Source: Pseudonocardia autotrophica (GTDB lineage: Bacteria; Actinomycetota; Actinomycetes; Mycobacteriales; Pseudonocardiaceae). From it: 64,000 nt of DNA. The notes under the pieces were generated by a model. The model was not told the origin of the DNA and ran no database searches. It saw only the letters and a list, made by a program, of their open reading frames with translations. Made by a program: the position numbers and the translations under genes. Where the stretch lies: positions 124,001-188,000 of the forward strand of contig NZ_JNYD01000005.1 in NCBI RefSeq assembly GCF_000717175.1, in the 5' to 3' direction. Shown piece after piece: positions 1-9,223 of this stretch (within the stretch, counting starts at the first letter, position 1; every line of letters begins with the position of its first letter).

Positions 1-20
1 GATGCTGAACGCCGGAGTGG

Positions 21-392
21 TCACCGTAACCCGATCTGCACGAGACCGTCGTGCAGCCGGACCGGGTAGACCGGCACGGAGACCCCGCGGGCGTCGAGGC
101 ACCGGCCGTCGACCAGGCTGAACGACTCCTTGTAGACGGGCGAGGCGACGGTCGGCTCGCCGCCCCGGTCGCCGACGATGCCGCGGGACAGCACCGCCGC
201 CCCGGACCTCGGGTCGACGTTGCCCAGGGCGTACAGCTCGCCGCCGTGGGTGCGGAAGATCGCGACCTGCTCCTCGCCGAAGAGGGCGGCGACGCCGCGC
301 TCGGGCTGCAGCCGCTCCAGCGGGCAGGCCGTCTCCCAGCGCCGGGCCGTCGGCGTGGTGTCCGTGGCCGGACGCTCGTCGGTCGTGGTCAT
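21..392 (-). CDS. nirD: Nitrite reductase [NAD(P)H] small subunit NirD
   Basis: NirD is the small, Rieske-fold partner of assimilatory cytoplasmic NADH-nitrite reductase, which reduces nitrite to ammonium. The 123-residue length and the pattern LERLQPERGVAALFGEE, VAIFRTHGGELYALGN and SPVYKESFSLVDGRCLD fit NirD. The Cys/His cluster ligands of true Rieske proteins are absent, as is usual for NirD. A strong AGGAGG precedes the start. I chose ATG at 392 (7-base spacing); GTG at 395 is the alternative and would give a GTGA overlap with the nirB stop. Either way it is translationally coupled to nirB. Its stop lies 20 bases from the window edge. Confidence 0.93.
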   Translation of the reverse strand: MTTTDERPATDTTPTARRWETACPLERLQPERGVAALFGEEQVAIFRTHGGELYALGNVDPRSGAAVLSRGIVGDRGGEPTVASPVYKESFSLVDGRCLDARGVSVPVYPVRLHDGLVQIGLR

Positions 393-2944
393 CACTGAAC
401 CTCCTGGCGGCCGAACGCGGGCACCCCGATGAGGACGGGCTCGGGGTCACCCGCGCGCGGCGTCGGGACGGGCTGGCCCCGCTCGGTCACGAACGAGATG
501 GTCGGGTCGGGCGTCCCCGGCTCGTTGACGAAGGAGACGTAGCGCTCCAGCTTCTTCGGGTCCTCGAGGACCCCGCGCCACTCGTCGGCGTAGTTCTCGA
601 CGTGGAGGGCCATCGCCGCGTCGAGCTCGGCGCAGATGCCCAGCTTGTCGTCGACGATCACCTCGCGCAGGTGGTCGAGGCCGCCCTCGAGCTCTTCGAG
701 CCACGGCGCCGTGCGCTGCAGCCGGTCCGCGGTGCGGATGTAGAACATGAGGAAGCGGTCGATGGTGCGGATCAGGGTCTCCTGGTCCACGTCCTGCACG
801 ATGAGCTGCGCGTGCCGGGGGGTCGCGCCGCCGTTGCCGCCGACGTAGAGGTTCCAGCCCTTCTCCGTGGCGATCACGCCGAAGTCCTTGGACCGGGCCT
901 CGGCGCACTCGCGCGCGCAGCCCGACACGCCGGACTTGAGCTTGTGCGGGCTGCGCAGCCCGCGGTAGCGCAGCTCCAGCAGCACGGCCATGCCGACCGA
1001 GTCCTGCACGCCGTAGCGGCACCAGCTCGACCCGACGCAGGACTTCACCGTGCGCAGCGACTTGCCGTACGCGTGCCCGGACTCGAACCCGGCGTCGACC
1101 AGGCGCCTCCAGATCGCGGGCAGCTGCTCGACGCGCGCGCCGAACATGTCGATCCGCTGGCCGCCGGTGATCTTCGTGTAGAGCCCGAAGTCCCGCGCCA
1201 CCTCGCCGATCACGATCAGGCCCTCGGGCGTGATCTCGCCGCCCGCGATGCGCGGCACGACCGAGTAGGTGCCGTTGCGCTGCATGTTCGCGAGGAAGTG
1301 GTCGTTGGTGTCCTGCAGGGCGGCCTGCTCGCCCTCGTGGATGTGGCCGTTGCCGAGCGAGGCGAGGATCGAGGCGACGGCGGGCTTGCAGAGGTCGCAG
1401 CCGCGGCCGCGGCCGTGCTTCTCGACGACCTCGGTGAACGTCCGCAGCCCCGTGCTCGCGATGATCTGGAACAGCTCGGCGCGCGAGAAGCCGAAGTGCT
1501 CGCAGAGCGCCTTCGACACCTCGACACCCTCGTCGACCAGCAGCTTCTTGAGCAGCGGGACGCAGGAGCCGCAGCTCGTGCCGGCCTTGGTGCAGGCCTT
1601 GAGGTCCGGGACCGTGCACGCACCGCCCCCGATGGCCTCCTTGAGCGCCCCCTTGGTCACGGCGTTGCAGGAGCAGATCTGCGCGGAGTCCGGCAGCGCG
1701 TCCGCGCCCAGCTCGACGCCGCCGGGCGCGATCATCGCGACCGGGTCGGCCGGGAGCTTCATGCCGACCATGGGGCGGAGCGTGGAGTACTTCGACGCGT
1801 CGCCGACCAGCACCCCGCCGAGGAGGGTCTGGGCGTCGTCGGACACCACGAGCTTCGAGTAGGTCCCCGCCACCGGGTCGTTGACGACGACCTCGAGCGC
1901 GCCCTCGGTGGCCGCGTGCGCGTCGCCGAAGCTCGCCACCTCGACGCCCAGCAGCTTGAGCTTGGTGGACATGTCGAGCTCTTCGGGGGTCATCCGGGCC
2001 TGGCCGCCGAGCAGCCGGTCCGCGACGACCTCGGCCATCGCGTACCCCGGCGCGACCAGGCCGTAGGTGCGGCCCTCGAGGGCCGCGACCTCGCCGATGG
2101 CCCAGACGTTCTCGTCGTCGGTGCGGCAGGTCGCGTCCACCCAGACGCCGCCGCGCTCGCCGAGGCGCAGCCCGGACTCGCGGGCCAGCGAGTCCGCCGC
2201 CCGGATGCCCGCCGAGAAGACGACGACGTCGGCGTCGAGCTCGACCTCGTCGGACAGCGTGGCGACCAGCCGGTCCTTCTCCTCGCGGATGCCGCTCACG
2301 GCGACCCCGGTCCGCACGGCGATGTCCTGGCTGGTCACGAGGTCCTTCAGGAGGGCGCCGCCGCCGTCGTCGACCTGCACCGGCATGAGCCGCGGCGCGA
2401 TCTCGACGACCTGCGGGGAGAGCCCGAGCAGGCGCATGGCCCGGGCCGCCTCCAGCCCGAGCAGGCCGCCGCCGACGACGACCGCGGAGCGCCGCCCGGG
2501 GCCGGGCCGGGCGACGGCGGCCGCGGCGGCCGCCTTGATCGCGTCGAGGTCGTCGAGCGTGCGGTAGACGAAGCAGTTCGGCAGGTCGCGGCCGGGGACC
2601 GGCGGCACGAACGGCACGGACCCGGTGGCGAGGACCAGGGCGTCGTAGGTGAGCTCGGCGCCGGAGGCGGTGCGGACGGTGCGGCGCTCCCGGTCGACCG
2701 TGACGGCCGGGTCGCCGAGCCGCAGGTCCACCAGCGGGTCGGCGAGCTCGGCGAGCCGCAGCTCCTCCTCGCTCTTCCCGTCGACGTACGACGACAGGGC
2801 GACCCGGTCGTACGCCTGCCGGGTCTCCTCGCCGAGGACGGTGATCCGCCAGTCGCCGCGCCCGTCGCGGTCGCGCAGCGCCGAGACGAGCCGGTGCCCG
2901 ACCATCCCGTTGCCGACCACGACGAGATGCCGTGTGTCCGTCAC
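392..2944 (-). CDS. nirB: Nitrite reductase [NAD(P)H] large subunit NirB
   Basis: NirB is the catalytic subunit that transfers electrons from NAD(P)H through FAD, [2Fe-2S], [4Fe-4S] and siroheme to reduce nitrite to ammonium in the cytoplasm. Visible in order: FAD motif VVGNGMVGHR near residues 8-17; a second dinucleotide motif (VVVGGGLLGLEAA); BFD-type cysteines (CSCNAVTKG, then CTKAGTSCGSC) around 420-465; a second cysteine pair, CDLC; and siroheme/4Fe-4S cysteines CVGSSWC near 635 and SGCARECAE near 673. The start is GTG at 2944, preceded at five bases by AGGAGGT; the ATG further upstream lacks this support. 850 residues is normal. It lies 66 bases downstream of narK with a small hairpin between, so narK-nirB-nirD is probably one nitrogen-assimilation operon. 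Confidence 0.96.
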   Translation of the reverse strand: MTDTRHLVVVGNGMVGHRLVSALRDRDGRGDWRITVLGEETRQAYDRVALSSYVDGKSEEELRLAELADPLVDLRLGDPAVTVDRERRTVRTASGAELTYDALVLATGSVPFVPPVPGRDLPNCFVYRTLDDLDAIKAAAAAAVARPGPGRRSAVVVGGGLLGLEAARAMRLLGLSPQVVEIAPRLMPVQVDDGGGALLKDLVTSQDIAVRTGVAVSGIREEKDRLVATLSDEVELDADVVVFSAGIRAADSLARESGLRLGERGGVWVDATCRTDDENVWAIGEVAALEGRTYGLVAPGYAMAEVVADRLLGGQARMTPEELDMSTKLKLLGVEVASFGDAHAATEGALEVVVNDPVAGTYSKLVVSDDAQTLLGGVLVGDASKYSTLRPMVGMKLPADPVAMIAPGGVELGADALPDSAQICSCNAVTKGALKEAIGGGACTVPDLKACTKAGTSCGSCVPLLKKLLVDEGVEVSKALCEHFGFSRAELFQIIASTGLRTFTEVVEKHGRGRGCDLCKPAVASILASLGNGHIHEGEQAALQDTNDHFLANMQRNGTYSVVPRIAGGEITPEGLIVIGEVARDFGLYTKITGGQRIDMFGARVEQLPAIWRRLVDAGFESGHAYGKSLRTVKSCVGSSWCRYGVQDSVGMAVLLELRYRGLRSPHKLKSGVSGCARECAEARSKDFGVIATEKGWNLYVGGNGGATPRHAQLIVQDVDQETLIRTIDRFLMFYIRTADRLQRTAPWLEELEGGLDHLREVIVDDKLGICAELDAAMALHVENYADEWRGVLEDPKKLERYVSFVNEPGTPDPTISFVTERGQPVPTPRAGDPEPVLIGVPAFGRQEVQ

Positions 2945-3010
2945 GTCGTACCTCCTGTGCCGCATCGGGTGCGGCGTTCGTGCTGCTCGTCCGGGTGGAT
3001 CGGGGTGCGG

Positions 3011-4414
3011 TCAGACGCGGGCGAGGGCGAGCTGGCCGTCGCCGGTGCGGACCGAGGACGTCTGCCGCTGGTAGACGGCCCAGGTGATGCCGGCGCAGAC
3101 GACGTAGAAGGCCAGGAAGGCCCAGAACGCCGGGACACCGGACTTCGTCGCCGCGAAGGACTGCCGGAACGCGAGGTTGATCAGCAGGCCGCCGAGCGCG
3201 CCGACCGCCGAGATCAGGCCGATCGCGGCACCGGAGACGCGGCGGGCGTGCAGCATCGCCGCGGCACGGTCCGCACCCTCACCGATCCGCTCCAGCGCCT
3301 GCCGGCGGAAGATCGCCGGGATCATCTTGTAGGTCGAGCCGTTGCCGATGCCGGAGAAGACGAACAGCAGGATGAACCCGAGCGTGAACAGGGCCAGCGA
3401 GCCGGTGCCCGACGCCAGGATGCAGACCAGTGCCGACACCGCCATCAGCCCGAAGTTGACCGCGCTGACCTTGGCGCCACCCAGCTTGTCGGCCATCCAG
3501 CCGCCGATGGGCCGGATGAACGAGCCGAGCAGCGGGCCGATGAAGGTGACGGTCGCGGCCTGCAGCGGGGTGCGGCCGAACTGGGTCTGCAGGACCAGGC
3601 CGAAGGCGAAGCTGTACCCGATGAAGGACCCGAAGGTGCCGATGTAGAGCACCGACATGATCCCGGTGTCGCGCTCCTTCAGGGCCAGCGAGAAGGCGCC
3701 CTTGTCGTTGCTGACCGACGCGAGGTTGTCCATCGAGAAGGCCGCGACGACCGAGCAGACCACGATCAGCGGGATGTAGACCGCGAGCAGGATCTTCGGG
3801 TGGCCGGCGCCCGAGGTGGCGATGACCAGCAGCGCGATGAGCTGGATCACCGCGACGCCCAGGTTCCCGCCGCCCGCGTTGAGGCCCAGGGCGGTGCCCT
3901 TACGACCCTCCGGGAAGAAGGCGTTGATGTTCGTCATCGACGAGGCGAAGTTGCCGCCGCCGAAGCCGGCCAGGGCCGCCATCAGCACGAACACCGAGTA
4001 CGGGGTGCCCGGCTGGAGCACGAACGCCGCGGCGATCGTCGGGATCAGCAGCATCGCGCCGCTGATCACCGTCCAGTTGCGGCCGCCGAAGCGGGCGACG
4101 GCGAAGGTGTAGGGCACCCGCAGGATCGCGCCGACGAGCGTGGCGGTCGCGCCGAGGAAGAACTTCCCGGCCGCGTCGACGCCGTACTCAGGGCCCATGA
4201 ACAGGACGAAGACCGACCACAGGGTCCAGACGGAGAACCCGACGTGCTCGACGAAGATCGACGCCCAGAGGTTCCGGTTCGCGACCGCCCTGCCCGTGCG
4301 CTCCCAGAAGCCGGCGTCCTCCGGCTCCCAGTGCTGGATCCACCGCCCCCCGACGATGCCCCGGGACACGGTCCCGGTCTCGGTGTCGGTCGGTCCTTCT
4401 GCGGTGGCTGTCAC
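3011..4414 (-). CDS. narK: Nitrate/nitrite MFS transporter (NarK/NasA type)
   Basis: This is an integral membrane transporter of the nitrate/nitrite porter family (467 residues, about 12 membrane segments). The family signatures are clear: GGGNFASSM followed by FFPEGRKGTALGLNAGGGN in the first half, and GIGNGSTYKMIPAIF in the second half. The GTG start at 4414 has AGGAGGG five bases upstream. It is the first gene ahead of nirBD on the same strand, so it most likely imports nitrate or nitrite for assimilation. The 168-base upstream gap contains the palindrome TGTGAGGTCACA (4543-4554), a possible regulator site. The direction of transport (uptake versus nitrite export) cannot be read from sequence. 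Confidence 0.93.
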   Translation of the reverse strand: MTATAEGPTDTETGTVSRGIVGGRWIQHWEPEDAGFWERTGRAVANRNLWASIFVEHVGFSVWTLWSVFVLFMGPEYGVDAAGKFFLGATATLVGAILRVPYTFAVARFGGRNWTVISGAMLLIPTIAAAFVLQPGTPYSVFVLMAALAGFGGGNFASSMTNINAFFPEGRKGTALGLNAGGGNLGVAVIQLIALLVIATSGAGHPKILLAVYIPLIVVCSVVAAFSMDNLASVSNDKGAFSLALKERDTGIMSVLYIGTFGSFIGYSFAFGLVLQTQFGRTPLQAATVTFIGPLLGSFIRPIGGWMADKLGGAKVSAVNFGLMAVSALVCILASGTGSLALFTLGFILLFVFSGIGNGSTYKMIPAIFRRQALERIGEGADRAAAMLHARRVSGAAIGLISAVGALGGLLINLAFRQSFAATKSGVPAFWAFLAFYVVCAGITWAVYQRQTSSVRTGDGQLALARV

Positions 4415-4542
4415 GCCGGCCCTCCTGGTCGCATCCGTGGTCGTGTCTCTCGGATGCGCAGGACGGTAGGCAGCCGGGATTACCCCGGAGTGGCCGCGTG
4501 TGACACGGGCGCAAAGCCCCGCTCACGTGCGTTCAGCTGCGG

Positions 4543-4554
4543 TGTGAGGTCACA
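4543..4554. promoter_or_regulatory. Palindrome TGTGAGGTCACA upstream of narK
   Basis: A perfect 12-base inverted repeat (TGTGA-GG-TCACA) lies about 130 bases upstream of the narK start. The half-sites resemble CRP/FNR half-sites, but the 2-base spacing is not the usual 6. It could be the operator of another regulator or a chance palindrome. Confidence 0.3.
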
Positions 4555-4582
4555 ACGCGCTGGTCAGGGAAGTGAGGGTGGG

Positions 4583-5401
4583 TCAGAGGCGGGCGCTGAC
4601 GAGCCCGGCGACCCGCTCCAGCCCGGCCACGCTGCGGGCCGACGCGTCGGGGTGCTGGGCGTGCAGGGCCAGCCGGTACAGCGCGGCGCGCAGCAGCGCC
4701 TGGGGCCATTCGTCGAGGTGCGCCCACCGGTCCATGAGGCCCTCGTCGGCCCCGCCCCAGGCGATCGCGTCGACGACGACGACCGCCGCCGCCCACTCCG
4801 GCGGCCGCCAGAACGGGACCAGGTCGAGGACCACGGGGACGCCGTCGCCGTCGAACAGCACGGCGCCGAACAGCTCGCCGTGCACGACCTGCGGCGGCGA
4901 CTTCATCGGCCGCCGGTGGGCCGCCAGCTCGGCGAACAGCCGGCCGCCCGAGGCCTCGTCGAGGGCGAAGCGGCGCTCGCCGAACGCCGCGGCGGCGGAG
5001 CGGGCCAGCAGGTCGTCGCGGTTGTCGAGCAGCCGGGGGCGCTGGACGGTGGCGGTCGCGGCGTGCAGGCGCAGGCTGGCCGAGACGACGTCGTCGTGTC
5101 GGGGCTCGGAGGCGCCGGCGAGGAAGCGGGACGCGGCCCAGCCCGCGACGACCCAGCGGCCGTCGGACGAGCGGACGGGGCGGGCCAGCCGGACCGCCTC
5201 CACGTCCAGGGTCTCGAGGACGCCCGCGGACCACGCGGCCATCGCGTTGTCGGCGACCGGGCGGAGCAGGACCTCGCCGCAGTGCCAGGCGCGCTGCCCG
5301 GCCCAGACCACGGGCCGGGGCGTCGCGTCCTTCACGCCGAAGGCGACGCGGACGTGCTCGGGGAGCGCGCTCGCCTGCGGGACCGTCGGTGCTGCCGTCA
5401 C
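4583..5401 (-). CDS. TIGR02569-type conserved actinobacterial protein
   Basis: A 272-residue soluble protein that I recognise as the TIGR02569 family, which is conserved next to moeZ in mycobacteria (recalled as Rv3205c). It has a distant aminoglycoside-phosphotransferase-like pattern: VVHGELFGAVLFDGDGVPVV resembles the HGD...N catalytic loop, followed by VLDLVPFWRPPEWAAA in place of the metal-binding DxD region. The His-Gly-Glu in place of His-Gly-Asp makes kinase activity doubtful. The start is GTG at 5401 (VTAAPTVPQ), which gives the family's usual length. The biochemical function is not known. Confidence 0.8.
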   Translation of the reverse strand: MTAAPTVPQASALPEHVRVAFGVKDATPRPVVWAGQRAWHCGEVLLRPVADNAMAAWSAGVLETLDVEAVRLARPVRSSDGRWVVAGWAASRFLAGASEPRHDDVVSASLRLHAATATVQRPRLLDNRDDLLARSAAAAFGERRFALDEASGGRLFAELAAHRRPMKSPPQVVHGELFGAVLFDGDGVPVVLDLVPFWRPPEWAAAVVVVDAIAWGGADEGLMDRWAHLDEWPQALLRAALYRLALHAQHPDASARSVAGLERVAGLVSARL

Positions 5402-5532
5402 GGGGCGCCACGCTACCTGCGCCGACCCGTGGATCAGGTGTGCCACGCGGAAAATCGTGCGCAGGGCGGGTCGTGGGCCGGGGCCGCGTCCGGGGTGCGG
5501 GGCTCGTGCCAGGGCAAGGAATCTGGTGCGAG

Positions 5533-8500
5533 CTAGTCGTGGTCGATGGGGTCGCGGTGGTCGTGGGAGCTCCGGTCGTGGGGGTGCGAGTGGTCCTCGT
5601 ATGAGCGGGACGAGCGGTGCGACCTGCTGTCGTGGTCGTCGCCGGAGCTCCGGGATGCGCTGCCCCGGTCCGACCGGTCCGAGCGGTCCGAGCGCTCGCG
5701 GTGTGTGCGTTCGCGGTCGGAGTGGGCGTCGGGAGCCGCGTCGGTCCGGCGTGCGGCGCGGGCTCGTTCGGGGGCGCTCTCGCGGTCCGACCGGGACGTG
5801 TGGGAGGCCCAGCTGCTCCGGGCCCGAGCGGCCGGGTCGGAGGTGCGGGTCCGTGAGGAGGGCGAGGCGGAGCGCTCGGAGCCGTCGTGCCCCGCGCGCT
5901 CGGCGGCCGAACGCAGGGCCACGTCGCGAGCGCGCGAGTCGACCGAGGACGAGCGAGCAGACTCCGGCTGCCGCTCGCCCCCGCCGTGGGCCCGGGTGAA
6001 CTCGCGCGCGACGGCCTCGCGAGCGGCAGCCTCCGACGAGCCGCCGGTGGACCGCGAGGCACGAGCCTGCTGCTCCTCGGCGGCCCACGTGGCACGGCGC
6101 TGCTCCGGGGTGCTGCGGTCGGCCTGCGACGCGGCCGGAGCCCGACCACCGGACGCGGCCGATCGCTCGACCGCCTCGCGCATCGCGGCGGTGGACGGGG
6201 CGGCCGTGTCGGGCGCGCCGGAGGACAAGGCCCGCCCGCTCGGCGCCGGGGCCGCCTCGGCCGCGGCGCGACGATCGACCTCGTGCAGCGCGTCCTCCAC
6301 GTACGGTGCGCCGGTCCCGCCGGTCGTCGACCGGGCCGCAGGTCCTGCCGCCGCGGACGCGATGCTCGACCCCTCCGCCGACATGGCCGGCGTTGCAGGT
6401 GCCGCTCCCGCCGCGGGACGTGCCGCAGCCAGGCCGCCCGTCACCGCGGGCCCGGCCGGAGCGGAGCCGCCCTCCTCGCTCGCGGATCGGCCGACGCCGG
6501 CGACCGGCACACCACCCAGCCCCGCGAGCCCTGCGGCCGCGGGAGCCGAGCCGAAGGCCGAGCCGCCCTCGCCACCGGCAGGTTCGCCCACGCCCTCGAC
6601 CGGCACGCCGGCCGCCGCGAGGCCTGCCGGGACCGAGCCGTCCGCACCGACGATCCCCATCGGTACAGCGGCGGCTGCCGCCCCGACCGCAGGACCCTCG
6701 GGCAAGGCCAGCACGTGGGCGGGCGAGCCGGCCGGCGAGACCCCTCCGGGCCCGGCCGGCGCAGCAGCAACAGCCGCATCGACCGCCGCCGCCAGCAGCC
6801 GAGCGGGCGAACCGGCCGGCGAGACATCTTCAGGCCCGGCGGGCGCAGCAACAGGGGCCGCACTGAGCGCCGCCGCGAGCACCTGAGCGGGCGAGTCCGC
6901 CAGGGAGGCTGCTCCAGGCTCGGCGGGTGCAGCAGCAGCCGCCGCTTCGACCGCTGCCGCCACCACCTGCGCAGGCGAGTCCGCCGGGGAGACCGCTCCG
7001 GCCGGGGCAGCCGCGGCGGCTGCGTCGACCGCCGCCGCGAGCACCCGAGCGGGGGCGTCGGCCACGTCGGACGTCACAGCTTCTGCGGCAGGCCTGCCCT
7101 CGGCCGGGCGAGGCGAGAGGGCGGGTCTCCCAGTGCCCTCGGCAGGCGCGGGTGACACGAGGGGTGCACCGGCCGCAGCCAGGAGGGGCGACGCAGCCGG
7201 TGCGTCGGCGGAGGTGGCGGGACGCTCGGCCGAGGCGGGTGCGTCGGCGGCCGGCGCAGAACCCGCCTTCGTCCCCGCCCCCGCGACCCCACCCAGCTCG
7301 CGGACCACGTCGCTCCCGCCGCTGCCGAGCGCGCCCACGCCCCGCCCGGCGGCCGATCCGACGGCGTCGACCCCGTCCGAGGCGCCCGGCCCCACCGACC
7401 CGACGCCCTCAGCGGCGCCCTCGGACAGCGCGCCGGCCGCTCCGCCGACCCGACCCCGTCCGGCCTGGTCGAGGGCGTTGCCGGCGCCGGTCGCCGTCGC
7501 GCCGGCACCATCGCCGACGCCCTCGGCCGTCGACCCGACCGCCTCGCCGCCGCCCTCACCGACTGCGCCGACGGCCTCCCCGGCCCCGCGCGACCCGGAT
7601 TCGACCGCACGCCCGGCACCCTCACCCGCCGGTCCGGCCCCGGCGGCCCGGCCGACCGACCCGACCGCCCGGCCGGCGTCCTCCCCGGTCCGGCCCACAC
7701 CCTCACCCGCGGCCCGCCCGGCCCGGCCGACCCCGTCGCCGGCGCCGCGCCCCGCGGAGCCGACAGCCCGTCCGGCCCCGCGCCCGCCGGATCCGACCGC
7801 GTCGCCCGCCTCCCGGCCGACGGAGCGCACGGCCCCACCGGACCGGGCCCCGCGCCCGCGGTCCCGCTCCGCGGTCTCGTCGACCGGGCCGCGCGGATCC
7901 GGCGGCCCGCTCGTGCCGACGACGGCGGCCGGCCGGTCCTCCTCCTCGTCCCGGGCCTGCGCGACCGGGGGCTGGGTGTGCAGCCCGGGTGTGGGGCCCG
8001 GTGCGGGCCGTCCTTCGGCGGCGTCGAGCACCTCCGCGGAGACGCGGTCGGTGCGGGCCTCCTCCACCGCGGGATCGGGCAGCGGCGTGCGGGAGGCGGT
8101 GTCGACGCCGGTGCGCAGCGCCTCGACCTGCTGCCGGAGGCCGTCGCGCTGCCGGATCCGCAGGTCGCGTTGCGCCGCGAGGGCGGTCGACCACGCCTGG
8201 TCCCCGGCCGGGTCCGCGGCCAGCAGCTTCTCGATCGCCGCGAGCTGCGCCTCGGCTCGCTCCAGCTCGTCCGCGCTGCGCTCCAGCTCCCGGTAGCTCT
8301 CGAGCTGGGCCTGCAGCGTGGCGCGCTGCCGTTCGAGGAGCTGGCGCCGCTGCTGCAGCCGGCGCACCGCGGAGGGCGGGGTGCCGGTGCGGGCCGCCTC
8401 GCTGGCGTTCCACCTCTGCTCGGTCCGCGCGAGCACGTCGAGCTGCCGGTTCACCCCGACCAGCAACAACTCCGCCCGGCTCGCCCACTGCTCGGCCGAC

Positions 8501-8943
8501 GTCGGCCCCGCGACGACGCCCTGCGGCGCCTGCCCGGCCGACGACGCCACGGTCAGCGCGTACCCGCCGACCAGCACCGCCGTGGCCGCGAGCACCGCGA
8601 CCGCACGACGGCGCCGGGCGAGCACCCGCGTCCACCGCGACCGGCCGGCCGCGGCCGGTGGCCGGGGCCGCGGGACGACGACCGCCGCCGACGGGCCCGG
8701 GAGCGCCGGCTCCGGAGCAGTAGGCTCGCGCAACCACGGCAACGTCTCCATCACACGGGGGTCCTGCGCGGCATGGGCGGCCGCCCGGCGCAGCCGCCGC
8801 ATCGCCGCCCGGTGCGCCGTCGAGCAGTACTTCCGCTCCGGGCGGCCGACGACGGGTTCGATCGCCGCACCGCAGCCGGGCAGCGCGCAGACCACATCGG
8901 ACGGCTCTCGACCTGCGTCACCATCCGCCCGCGGACCCACCAC
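5533..8943 (-). CDS. Giant low-complexity membrane protein with zinc-like N-terminal motif and coiled coil
   Basis: A 1,136-residue protein of no family I recognise. In order: a C-x4-C-x15-C-x3-H motif (C19, C24, C40, H44) in a small zinc-ribbon-like context; a proline-rich linker; Arg-rich flank and one membrane helix at about 114-134 (cytoplasmic N-terminus expected); a heptad-like, charged coiled-coil stretch at about 150-290; a Gly/Ala-rich region with many GxAxGxVG-type short repeats at about 360-560; Ala/Pro-rich tandem repeats of 28 residues at about 630-750; and a Ser/Arg/Asp/His-rich tail ending SSHDHRDPIDHD. The open frame runs 3.4 kb and the start is GTG. It sits between two conserved genes as an apparent insertion. 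It may be a surface stalk or envelope-organising protein; this is inference. Confidence 0.7.
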   Translation of the reverse strand: MVGPRADGDAGREPSDVVCALPGCGAAIEPVVGRPERKYCSTAHRAAMRRLRRAAAHAAQDPRVMETLPWLREPTAPEPALPGPSAAVVVPRPRPPAAAGRSRWTRVLARRRRAVAVLAATAVLVGGYALTVASSAGQAPQGVVAGPTSAEQWASRAELLLVGVNRQLDVLARTEQRWNASEAARTGTPPSAVRRLQQRRQLLERQRATLQAQLESYRELERSADELERAEAQLAAIEKLLAADPAGDQAWSTALAAQRDLRIRQRDGLRQQVEALRTGVDTASRTPLPDPAVEEARTDRVSAEVLDAAEGRPAPGPTPGLHTQPPVAQARDEEEDRPAAVVGTSGPPDPRGPVDETAERDRGRGARSGGAVRSVGREAGDAVGSGGRGAGRAVGSAGRGAGDGVGRAGRAAGEGVGRTGEDAGRAVGSVGRAAGAGPAGEGAGRAVESGSRGAGEAVGAVGEGGGEAVGSTAEGVGDGAGATATGAGNALDQAGRGRVGGAAGALSEGAAEGVGSVGPGASDGVDAVGSAAGRGVGALGSGGSDVVRELGGVAGAGTKAGSAPAADAPASAERPATSADAPAASPLLAAAGAPLVSPAPAEGTGRPALSPRPAEGRPAAEAVTSDVADAPARVLAAAVDAAAAAAPAGAVSPADSPAQVVAAAVEAAAAAAPAEPGAASLADSPAQVLAAALSAAPVAAPAGPEDVSPAGSPARLLAAAVDAAVAAAPAGPGGVSPAGSPAHVLALPEGPAVGAAAAAVPMGIVGADGSVPAGLAAAGVPVEGVGEPAGGEGGSAFGSAPAAAGLAGLGGVPVAGVGRSASEEGGSAPAGPAVTGGLAAARPAAGAAPATPAMSAEGSSIASAAAGPAARSTTGGTGAPYVEDALHEVDRRAAAEAAPAPSGRALSSGAPDTAAPSTAAMREAVERSAASGGRAPAASQADRSTPEQRRATWAAEEQQARASRSTGGSSEAAAREAVAREFTRAHGGGERQPESARSSSVDSRARDVALRSAAERAGHDGSERSASPSSRTRTSDPAARARSSWASHTSRSDRESAPERARAARRTDAAPDAHSDRERTHRERSDRSDRSDRGSASRSSGDDHDSRSHRSSRSYEDHSHPHDRSSHDHRDPIDHD
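6700..7060 (-). repeat. 84-bp (28-codon) tandem repeats inside the giant membrane-protein gene
   Basis: The landmark GGGCGA (or a one-base variant) recurs at 6721, 6805, 6889 and 6973, exactly 84 bases apart, with a weaker fifth unit near 7057. Each unit encodes about 28 residues of the form SPAGSPARLLAAAVDAA followed by an Ala/Pro stretch. In-frame units like these can expand or contract without breaking the reading frame. Confidence 0.8.
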
Positions 8944-9164
8944 CCGGCACCCCCTCGCCCCGGCGGATGATCACCTGCCGCCGGGGAACGAGATGCTACG
9001 GCGCGGGATCCTACGACCGTCCTCATCGGAGCGGAGCCGCTCACGGGGGGTCAGCGACGCGGCCGCGACGCTGCTCCGTTCCGCGCGCCACCGACACCCG
9101 GTCGCCTCGAGTTGATCACGGTCCGCGACGCCCGCGGGAGCACCGAGAAGCCCCGGAAATACGG

Positions 9165-9200
9165 CACCGCCCGGTCCGGTGAAAACCGGGCCGGGCGGTG
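9165..9200. terminator. Stem-loop with GAAA-type loop after moeZ
   Basis: Two 16-base arms (9165-9180 and 9185-9200) pair with a single G-T wobble around the 4-base loop GAAA, just downstream of the moeZ stop. There is no U-tract, as is common for actinobacterial terminators. It separates moeZ from the giant gene downstream on the same strand. Confidence 0.7.
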
Positions 9201-9223
9201 TGAGCCGAATGCGGCGGGTGGGA

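Noticed and set aside
602..5536. Plus-strand open frame of 1,644 codons
   Set aside because: It is antisense to nirB, narK and the TIGR02569 gene, and has biased, motif-free composition. Such frames arise on the complement of GC-rich genes.
6927..8723. Plus-strand Arg/Pro-rich frame of 598 codons within the giant gene region
   Set aside because: The minus frame has an ordered Cys/His motif, membrane helix and coiled coil and spans 3.4 kb, whereas the plus frame is only Arg/Pro low complexity.
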